Below, in pieces: positions 34,201 through 39,153 of a stretch of DNA of 39,153 nt (the stretch's first letter is position 1; every line of letters starts with the position of its first letter). Source of the DNA: Bacteroidota bacterium (GTDB lineage: Bacteria > Bacteroidota > Bacteroidia > Chitinophagales > Chitinophagaceae). Position numbers and translations under genes: made by a program. Under the pieces are notes generated by a model. The model made no database searches. It worked only from the letters and a program-made list of their open reading frames with translations, and was not told the origin of the DNA. Where the stretch lies: contig JABDEZ010000014.1 of assembly GCA_013286835.1 (NCBI GenBank), forward strand, positions 2,082 to 41,234, in the 5' to 3' direction.

Positions 34201-34631
34201 ACCTCAGAAAGGTCTATATCCTTTATTTCAGGTTGGTTAGGCAGGTTCTTGGGCAGGTCGGTCTTGGCTTTGTCCACAGCGTCTTTCACATCCTGCTTCG
34301 CCTTGTCTATCTGCACACCAGTATTAAATTCTGCAATGACCACAGAGTAATCCTGGAACGAATTGCTGGTCACCTTCTTGATACCCGTCAGGTTCTTCAG
34401 TTGCTTTTCTATGTGCTTGGTCACCAGGTTCTCCATATTTGCCGGAGAAGTGCCAGGGTATGCCGTCTGCACAATGATATTTGGTATTTTGATATCAGGA
34501 AATTGTTCCTTGGGCAATCCATTATACGCCATATAGCCGGCAATGGAAAGGAGCAGTGTTATGATATATATAGCCGTACGGTTGTCTATAGACCAACTCG
34601 ACGGTTTAAACTCTTTGAATACGTCTTTCAT
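31233..34631 (-). CDS. RND efflux inner-membrane transporter (AcrB/HAE1-like)
   Basis: 1132 aa. TM1 (residues ~20-40) is preceded by the cytoplasmic start KPSSWSIDNRTAIYIITLLL. The porter domain has the repeated AYPGTSPANMENLVTKHIEK and the conserved SEVPILYLNISG. The membrane proton-relay region reads LLALGIVVDDAIVVIENTHR (about 400-420), with the Asp-Asp pair of TM4. The second half repeats the plan (GVVVRNGILLVEFMDMMLAE). This is an RND pump that expels drugs, lipids or metals across both membranes. An extra ~60-residue hydrophobic insert around residues 505-560 (KKFTKKDRAVMIAFIIFILL, FYVCGWFGAGNFILFIYLFI) distinguishes it from AcrB. It is the last gene of its operon. Confidence 0.93.
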   Translation of the reverse strand: MKDVFKEFKPSSWSIDNRTAIYIITLLLSIAGYMAYNGLPKEQFPDIKIPNIIVQTAYPGTSPANMENLVTKHIEKQLKNLTGIKKVTSNSFQDYSVVIAEFNTGVQIDKAKQDVKDAVDKAKTDLPKNLPNQPEIKDIDLSEVPILYLNISGNFDLNKLKKYADRIKDNVEAMREIKRVDIVGALDREIQINVDLFKMQAAGLTFSDIENTVAQENVSATAGQVSMNDQKRILSVKNEFKTADQIGNVVVKNPQGKAIYLRDIADVKDGFEEQASYARLNGKNVITLNVIKTKGENLIAASDKINDLMVQMKKDELPKDLNIVITGDQSEKTRSTLTDLINTIVIGFILVTVILMFFMGVTNALFVAMSVPLSCAIAFLVLPVVGFTLNMIVLFSFLLALGIVVDDAIVVIENTHRIFDNGKMPIKQAAKIATGEVFMPVLSGTATTLMPFIPLVFMPGIVGSFLKYLPITLIITLVASLVVAYIINPVFAVDFMKVEDHAHDMDKKKFTKKDRAVMIAFIIFILLFYVCGWFGAGNFILFIYLFILLEKFVFSRWIHIFQNRTWPAFQDWYAKWLKKALAHTGTVILITFLVMIFSVVLVVIRGPKVVFFPESDPNFTYVYLNLPVGTDQAYTNTVLKKLELDVDKALGIDPKTGLGNPIVKSVIANVTVGAVDPNSGEIGDFPNKGRITVAYVEFAQRKGISSTEMMEKVRSAVQGVPGAEVTVDKESSGPPLAKPIVIEMTGDDLDTLVSTSEKLKRFLDNQQIAGVEELRSDFQARNPEIVFDLDREHMNTENITTSTVVSNLRTAVFGKEISRFRDQNDDYKITLRLNEAQRGDIDAIRNMPIVFRDMGMGGQIRTVPISAFADVHYAVTYGGIKRQNQKRIITLSSNVLNGFTPNDVVAAVQQQLNQYKAPTGISVRMGGQQEDQIEMMNFLGKAFMISIAMIFLILMLLFNSISKTIIILSEVLFSVVGVLLGLGIFKTGFSIALSGIGIVALAGVVVRNGILLVEFMDMMLAEGMSEIDALIEAGRTRMTPVLLTATAAVLGLIPLAVGMNIDFGGLFQHLKPNIFFGGDSAAFWAPLAWTMIYGLSFATFLTLILVPVLCLMSFRFKRWVKKIGGKVKAATE

Positions 34632-34668
34632 ATCTTTTCTTTTTCAAGATTGCCGGGGTGAATGGAAA

Positions 34669-35763
34669 CTATTGTTGTACGCTTACTGGGTCGCCGTTAT
34701 CCAGGTTATCATAACCGGTAACTATAACCTGGTCACCTGCATGCAGGCCCGATGTTATTTCTACCTGCCCGTCGCTGTTCTGCCCTGTGGTCACATATAC
34801 TACTTTGGCCTTGTTGTTTTCGTTTACGTACAGGACGTCACCCTTGCTGGTTTTCTGTATTACAGATACCGGTACCGTAATGGCTTTGCTGTTTTCATAG
34901 TTGGCAATTTTCATGATGCAGCTCATGTTAGGGTGCAACTTTGTATTACCAGAGATTTTTACCTGCACCAGGAACGTCCGCGATGAAGGGTCTATGGCTT
35001 CAGACACATATGTAAGTTTCGTTTTGATAGAATCATTCAGGTCTGGGAATAACAGTTTTACTGCATTGCCCTGGTGTATCTTGCCCAGGTAGTTTTCACC
35101 AAGGTTGGCTTCAGCTTTAAGATATGTGGTGTTTACAACGCGTATGCCTTGGCTTCCGGGTTGTGCTGCATCACCAGTTTTCAGGGTCACCATATCCACC
35201 ACACCATCTATAGGCGATGTTATGGTGTACATATTGCGCTGGGCAATTAGTGCTGATTTTTGTTTCTGTGCAAATTCATAATTGGCTTTTGCCTGCAATA
35301 ACTGTACTTGCGTGCCTATGTTCTGTGCCCACAACAGTTGTTGTTTTTCGTACAGCGTCTTTGTAAGTCCCAGTTGTGCATCTTGCCCCAGTATTTGTTG
35401 TTCGGTAGCAGCAGCATCCAGCGTAGCCAGTTTCTCGCCTTTGCTTACATGTTGTCCCACATGTACCAGTACACCAGTTACTATGCCTGCCATTTGTGGG
35501 CTGGCATATACGTTCTGGTCGCCGGTTATAGCGCTCTGTACTTGTACGTAGCCTATAAAATCAACGGGTTGCACCTGCATTGTTATTACAGGAGTGGCTT
35601 TTTTAGATGAATCTCCACCTGCAGCTTCCAGCGCATGTATCTTTACCTCTATGTCAGACTTTTGTTTCTTAAGGTCGTTGAGTTCTTTTGCTTTGTCGGT
35701 ATGTTTACCGCCGCATGCGGCTAGTAAAAGGGTGGGTATGATCAGATAAATAAGACGTTTCAT
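34669..35763 (-). CDS. RND periplasmic adaptor (membrane fusion protein), lipoprotein
   Basis: 364 aa. The signal MKRLIYLIIPTLLLAAC ends in lipobox LAAC, so the mature protein is lipid-anchored at Cys17 of the inner membrane. A heptad-like stretch AKELNDLKKQKSDIEVKIHA follows the anchor. The lipoyl half-motifs are VLVHVGQHVSKGEKLATLDA and TITSPIDGVVDMVTLKTGD, separated by an alpha-hairpin rich in Gln and Ala. Membrane-proximal segments KVVYVTTGQNSDGQVEITSG and QVIVTGYDNLDNGDPV close the protein. It joins the RND pump to the TolC-type duct. It starts 34 bases after the TolC gene and ends 37 bases before the RND gene. Confidence 0.93.
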   Translation of the reverse strand: MKRLIYLIIPTLLLAACGGKHTDKAKELNDLKKQKSDIEVKIHALEAAGGDSSKKATPVITMQVQPVDFIGYVQVQSAITGDQNVYASPQMAGIVTGVLVHVGQHVSKGEKLATLDAAATEQQILGQDAQLGLTKTLYEKQQLLWAQNIGTQVQLLQAKANYEFAQKQKSALIAQRNMYTITSPIDGVVDMVTLKTGDAAQPGSQGIRVVNTTYLKAEANLGENYLGKIHQGNAVKLLFPDLNDSIKTKLTYVSEAIDPSSRTFLVQVKISGNTKLHPNMSCIMKIANYENSKAITVPVSVIQKTSKGDVLYVNENNKAKVVYVTTGQNSDGQVEITSGLHAGDQVIVTGYDNLDNGDPVSVQQ

Positions 35764-35797
35764 GCTTTATATGTTTGTGTTTTTATTATTGATTTGG

Positions 35798-37159
35798 TTA
35801 TTTTAAAAGTCCTAATGCTTTTTTAAGGTCTGCTTCTGCATTTATAAGATCTAGCAATGCGCTGAAGTAATTATTTTGGGCGGTCAATTGGTCAGTTTGT
35901 GCTTGTGTCACCTCAAGATTGCTGCCCACCCCGGCTTTATATTTTTTCTGTGCCAGGTCCAGCACATCATTAGCCAGGTCCAGGTTGCGATGTTGGTTCC
36001 TCGCTTCCAGTACAGCATTCCGCAGGGTTGTGCGCGACTGTGCTACCTGGAAATCTATAGTCAGTTTTATGTTCTCTATATTGTTCTTCGATTTTTCAAC
36101 ATTCAGTTTAGCTTCCCTAACCTGGTTATGGCGCATAAAACCATTAAATATGGGCAGGTTCAATTGCAACCCTACTACCGAGTTAAACAAATAACTGTTG
36201 GGAGTAAACATATCCTGGAACCTATAGGAAGCATAGTTTGCACCCGCTGCTGCAAAAAGATTTAAAGAAGGCAGCGCTGCAAATTGGTAGCGTTTTACGT
36301 TATAGCTGTTCAGCTTTAGCTGCGTGGTAAAGAAATTATACTCCGGTACGCGGCTGTAGTTCTCATCTTCGTCCATTAGGCTAGCTACTTCGTTCTTGGT
36401 ATCTTCTACATTAGTGTCTATAAGTACTATAGGGGTATTTATATCCATACCCATTTGGTATTTCAGCACTTTTTCAGATACATTGAGCATGTTGCTCACT
36501 TTTATACTATCTGTACTCAGGTTATTTACCTGTACGCTGGTGCGTTCCACATCTATACGTTCTGCAAATCCACTCTGTTGTGTTACAGTTATATCATGTT
36601 CTATTTGTCGTGCATATTGCAGTGAGTTTTTAATGATGTCGTACTGGCGGTATGCAATTGCCAAAGAGTTGTACGCTTTATATACGTTATAGCGTATCGT
36701 CTCTGCGCTTATCTCACCATTCAGCCTGGCATATTCCATAATTGTTTTCTGCGCCTGCAATGCTACAAGCACGCTACCGTCAAACAAAATCTGCGATCCA
36801 TTAATTGACCCCGTACCGCCATAAGGCAATGTAAATGCCACTTTTTCTATCTCCTTGGTACCAGGTGGCACAGTACCGGGTGGCGCAAAACTGCTTACAT
36901 CCACAAGAGATTGTTGTGGATTCAGATAATCGTCCAGCTCTGCCTTAGCACTGATATGTGGGTATGCTGCAGATACAGTTTGCTTGTTTTGGGCGTCTTG
37001 TATCAGCACATCCAGCCTTGCATTCTTTATTGTATAGTTATGCTTCATGGCATATGTCATGCAGTCTTCAAGGCTTAGTGGCACGGGGGCATCTTGTGCT
37101 TTGCTGGGCAGGTTTGTCGCCAGCAGGGCTATAAATATAAGCGCTAGTGTATATTTCAT
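35798..37159 (-). CDS. TolC-family outer-membrane efflux protein
   Basis: 453 aa. A signal peptide (MKYTLALIFIALLATNLPSKAQ) is followed by the first helix LSLEDCMTYAMKHNYTIKNA, which is the family start (xxLxxAlxxNxxi). Two copies of the alpha-helical barrel/beta plan can be traced, with the second ending in KKYKAGVGSNLEVTQAQTDQ, the YxxGxxxxLEVxxAQ signature. It forms the trimeric outer-membrane exit duct of the RND system. It is the second gene of the operon, 7 bases after the tetR stop and before the adaptor. Confidence 0.93.
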   Translation of the reverse strand: MKYTLALIFIALLATNLPSKAQDAPVPLSLEDCMTYAMKHNYTIKNARLDVLIQDAQNKQTVSAAYPHISAKAELDDYLNPQQSLVDVSSFAPPGTVPPGTKEIEKVAFTLPYGGTGSINGSQILFDGSVLVALQAQKTIMEYARLNGEISAETIRYNVYKAYNSLAIAYRQYDIIKNSLQYARQIEHDITVTQQSGFAERIDVERTSVQVNNLSTDSIKVSNMLNVSEKVLKYQMGMDINTPIVLIDTNVEDTKNEVASLMDEDENYSRVPEYNFFTTQLKLNSYNVKRYQFAALPSLNLFAAAGANYASYRFQDMFTPNSYLFNSVVGLQLNLPIFNGFMRHNQVREAKLNVEKSKNNIENIKLTIDFQVAQSRTTLRNAVLEARNQHRNLDLANDVLDLAQKKYKAGVGSNLEVTQAQTDQLTAQNNYFSALLDLINAEADLKKALGLLK

Positions 37160-37166
37160 TTGTTTA

Positions 37167-37781
37167 TTATTTGCTTAAGTATTGTTGTTTGTATTTGCAG
37201 TATAATTCTATTCCTTTTGCGTTCATTATGCCGTATAGGAAATGTTCGGTTATTTCCAGGCTTACAGATAGCAGGTCGTTACGTTCATTTACAAGTAGGT
37301 TGGGTTGTAGTATCATCATGGCTGTTTCCAGTCTTAGTCTGGCCATCAGGTCAGGGTTTATTTCCTTGCGAAATAATCCTTCGCTTATCCCCCTGTTTAT
37401 CATTTCCCGCATCATACCTACATCGTCCTTTTCCAGGCGGTCTTTAAACAAAGTGTAAGTATCAGGGTAAAAACGGCGCAACTCAAACATCGCCATCGGG
37501 TTGATCTCTTTAAACATGCTATCCATCATTACCATCATTTTCACCATAGCTTCCACAGCATCTACTGCGCCCTCTACTACCTGGTAGCATTTGTTCATCT
37601 TCTCGTCGTCATAAGATACCACCGTTTCATGCACCACCTCATCCTTATTTGCAAAATGCTGGTAAAGTGTTTTTTTAGATATGCCAGCCCTGCGCGCTAT
37701 ATCATCCATAGTAATTGTCTTAAACCCATATTGTTTAAACAATTCACTTGAGGCACTCAATATTTTAGTTAATGGTTCCAT
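37167..37781 (-). CDS. TetR/AcrR-family repressor of the efflux operon
   Basis: 204 aa from ATG 37781, chosen because it gives the normal TetR beginning (MEPLTKILSASSELFKQYGF); the longer start at 37829 adds 16 residues that overlap the promoter palindrome. The helix-turn-helix is FKTITMDDIARRAGISKKTL, ending YQHFANKDEVV. The C-terminal ligand domain is helical with Met-rich stretches (MVKMMVMMDSMF). It starts the operon tetR-tolC-MFP-RND, with 7 bases to the tolC gene, so the repressor is produced with the pump and can autoregulate it. The inducer is unknown; hydrophobic toxic compounds are typical for such pumps. Confidence 0.93.
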   Translation of the reverse strand: MEPLTKILSASSELFKQYGFKTITMDDIARRAGISKKTLYQHFANKDEVVHETVVSYDDEKMNKCYQVVEGAVDAVEAMVKMMVMMDSMFKEINPMAMFELRRFYPDTYTLFKDRLEKDDVGMMREMINRGISEGLFRKEINPDLMARLRLETAMMILQPNLLVNERNDLLSVSLEITEHFLYGIMNAKGIELYCKYKQQYLSK

Positions 37782-37790
37782 ATTCCCACG

Positions 37791-37829
37791 CAAAACTATG
37801 GAAACATTTTGTATAATTATCGTTTCCAT
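37791..37829 (-). promoter_or_regulatory. TetR promoter region with palindromic operator
   Basis: A perfect 8-bp inverted repeat ATGGAAAC (37798-37805) / GTTTCCAT (37822-37829) with a 16-base spacer lies just upstream of tetR. The minus-strand -7 element TAGTTTTG (37798-37791) fits TAnnTTTG and touches one arm. Start of transcription would be near 37784, almost at the ATG (37781), so the leader would be very short. Confidence 0.6.
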
Positions 37830-37920
37830 GGTATTTTATTTTTATCAATCGTAGAATTAGCTATTTATTTGTAGCAGAATAGTGCGATTTTTATTATGTT
37901 TACCCCTAAAACATATCCTT

Positions 37921-38373
37921 ATGAGTTTTTTGAGCGACTTTAAAGCCTTTGCAGTAAAAGGCAATGTTATGGATCTCGCAGTGGGTGTTATCATTGGTGC
38001 GGCCTTTGGTAAAATTGTTACAGCCCTTGTTGAAGATTTGATTATGCCATTAGTAGGCATGATTGGAAAAGGCGAAAGCTTTACAGACAAATTTCTTGTG
38101 CTTAAACCTGGCAAAGCAGGCGAAACTGATTTCAAGTCCTTAGCTCAGGCAAAAACCGCCGGTGCCAATGTGCTCGCCTATGGCGATTTTATTCAGACCA
38201 TTGTCAATTTCATCATTATAGCCTTTAGTATATTTATTTTTGTTCAGCTAATTGCTAATATGAGGAAAAGATTAGATAGAGAAGCTGCTGCAGCTCCACC
38301 ACCTGCTATATCATCTACCGACAAATTGCTGATTGAAATACGTGATCAGTTAAAAAATAATAAACCCTCGTAA
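37921..38373 (+). CDS. mscL: Large-conductance mechanosensitive channel MscL
   Basis: 150 aa from ATG 37921; a frame from 37882 adds 13 residues that do not fit. The start MSFLSDFKAFAVKGNVMDLA and VGVIIGAAFGKIVTALVEDL is the conserved N-terminal helix and TM1 of MscL, and the second membrane helix is NFIIIAFSIFIFVQLIANM. Between them lies the periplasmic loop (KGESFTDKFLVLKPGK). The cytoplasmic end KLLIEIRDQL is the typical pentameric helix. The channel opens on membrane tension and protects against osmotic shock. It is divergent from the efflux operon and is followed 36 bases later by the GGGP-synthase gene, so it may be cotranscribed with it. Confidence 0.96.
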   Translation: MSFLSDFKAFAVKGNVMDLAVGVIIGAAFGKIVTALVEDLIMPLVGMIGKGESFTDKFLVLKPGKAGETDFKSLAQAKTAGANVLAYGDFIQTIVNFIIIAFSIFIFVQLIANMRKRLDREAAAAPPPAISSTDKLLIEIRDQLKNNKPS

Positions 38374-38409
38374 AAAGAGTGCAATTTTGCACCTGAGTAA
38401 ATACGCGAT

Positions 38410-39153
38410 ATGGCTACGGGAAAAATACATCAGGATCTATGCAACCTTAAGAAAAAGGGTGATAGCGCATTTGCAGTGCTGGCTGATCCTGATAAAATAT
38501 CTACCAGCGACATGCGCTACCTGGCAGAACTGTGTAATGATGCAGGGGTTAACTTCCTCTTTATTGGTGGTAGTTTGTTGATGGCCCACCAGCTCGATGC
38601 ATCCATACAAAGTTTCAAGGCAGAGAGCGATATTCCGGTAATACTTTTCCCAGGTAGTCCTGCTCAGGTTACTCCTTATGCTGATGCACTCCTTTACCTT
38701 TCAGTAGTATCGGGGCGCAATGCAGAGTTACTCATAGGTCAGCATGTAGTATCGGCCCCGGTAGTAAAGGCCAGCGGCCTTGAGGTGATCTCTACTGGTT
38801 ACATGATAATAGATGGCGGTGTACAAACCACAGTTTCTTACATGAGCAACGCTATGCCTATACCTGCTAATAAGCCAGAAATTGCCTTATGCACAGCATG
38901 GGCTGCAGAAATGCAGGGCAAACATGTTTTGTATATGGATGCCGGTAGTGGTGCGCTCAACCCGGTTTCTGCTGAAATGATTAAAAAGGTAAGCATGCAT
39001 ACCGATATACCCCTGATAGTAGGTGGCGGCATACATACTCCTGAGAAAGTATATGCTAACTGCCAGGCTGGGGCAAACGTCATTGTAGTGGGTAATGCCA
39101 TAGAGCGCGATCCCCTGCTGATACGCGACCTTTGCCAGGCTACCAGACAGGGC
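38410..39153 (+). CDS. Geranylgeranylglyceryl/heptaprenylglyceryl phosphate synthase family, 3' end outside window
   Basis: The frame starts at ATG 38410 (MATGKIHQDLCNLKKKGD) and runs 248 codons to the window edge without a stop. Conserved TIM-barrel segments are present in order: VLADPDK, FLFIGGSLLM, ILFPGSPAQVTPYADALLYL, SVVSGRNAELLIGQHV, GYMIIDGGVQTTVSYMSN, YMDAGSGALNP and IPLIVGGGIHTPEKV with GANVIVVGNAIE at the phosphate-binding end. The family joins a C20 or longer prenyl diphosphate to glycerol-1-phosphate, the ether-lipid step known from archaea and also found in some Bacteroidota. What this organism uses it for is unknown. Little of the C-terminus should be missing. Confidence 0.92.
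   Translation, partial: MATGKIHQDLCNLKKKGDSAFAVLADPDKISTSDMRYLAELCNDAGVNFLFIGGSLLMAHQLDASIQSFKAESDIPVILFPGSPAQVTPYADALLYLSVVSGRNAELLIGQHVVSAPVVKASGLEVISTGYMIIDGGVQTTVSYMSNAMPIPANKPEIALCTAWAAEMQGKHVLYMDAGSGALNPVSAEMIKKVSMHTDIPLIVGGGIHTPEKVYANCQAGANVIVVGNAIERDPLLIRDLCQATRQG

Noticed and set aside
34059-34661. Long plus-strand open frame antisense to the RND pump
   Set aside because: It lies wholly within the RND coding sequence on the other strand, has no recognisable protein features, and repeats the codon-shadow composition of neighbouring frames.
38379-38392. Palindrome GTGCAATTTTGCAC upstream of the GGGP-synthase gene as an operator
   Set aside because: Only a 6-bp arm with a 2-base loop and no associated promoter element or regulator; too short to claim.
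38387-38581. 64-aa plus-strand frame after mscL
   Set aside because: It overlaps the GGGP-synthase frame in a different register; the latter has clear family motifs from ATG 38410 to the window end.

Overview
The window reads as a chromosomal segment of a member of the Bacteroidota, most like a Chitinophagaceae/Sphingobacteriia-type organism. The signs are a secreted protein with a type IX secretion (T9SS type A) C-terminal domain, many small lipoproteins, a PadR-PspC pair, a GGGP-synthase-family enzyme, TAnnTTTG-like -7 promoter elements, and weak or absent Shine-Dalgarno sequences. I see no rRNA, tRNA, CRISPR array, prophage or complete insertion sequence. Most of the window is dense chromosomal coding sequence.

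Layout. 1-600: the 3' end of an outer-membrane beta-barrel gene with a His/Lys-rich tail. 816-4718: a cell-envelope glycosylation operon of two tandem ArnT/PMT-like GT-C enzymes and a polyprenyl-phosphate GT2 enzyme. 4724-6058: a methyltransferase and a thioredoxin-fold lipid- or periplasm-targeted protein on the minus strand. 6165-16268: a DNA/protein maintenance block with a UvrD-like helicase fused to a Fe-S RecB-type nuclease, a Pif1-like helicase, ClpX followed by an unlisted 57-aa protein, a GNAT enzyme and PriA. PriA is split by a one-base indel in a T7 run. 16407-18309: TatA, two small minus-strand genes and a MurG-like glycosyltransferase whose start looks displaced by an A8 run.

18494-24096: a candidate small natural-product locus. 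A type III polyketide synthase, a methyltransferase and a FAD-dependent oxidoreductase are packed as one operon. It is flanked by a PAS-repeat sensor with a DHp histidine but no ATPase domain, and by a LuxR-type regulator with a partly degenerate receiver. 24129-31069: mixed accessory genes (EF-hand lipoprotein, OsmC, GlcD-type FAD oxidase, PadR-PspC, T9SS cargo, small lipoproteins, a GreA-like factor, a TfoX-N-like protein). An intergenic region here carries 22-bp-spaced direct repeats ahead of a 29-codon membrane peptide. 31233-37781: a complete TetR-TolC-MFP-RND tripartite efflux operon with a palindromic operator at its promoter. 37921-39153: mscL, then a GGGP-synthase-family gene cut by the window end.

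The most interesting unexplained items are the type III PKS cassette with its atypical regulators, the periodic direct repeats with the tiny ORF at 30343-30702, the three-hairpin intergenic block at 9407-9575, and the two homopolymer frameshifts (priA, GT28-like), which could be biological or sequencing errors. All functional calls come from motif recognition by eye. No database search was run.
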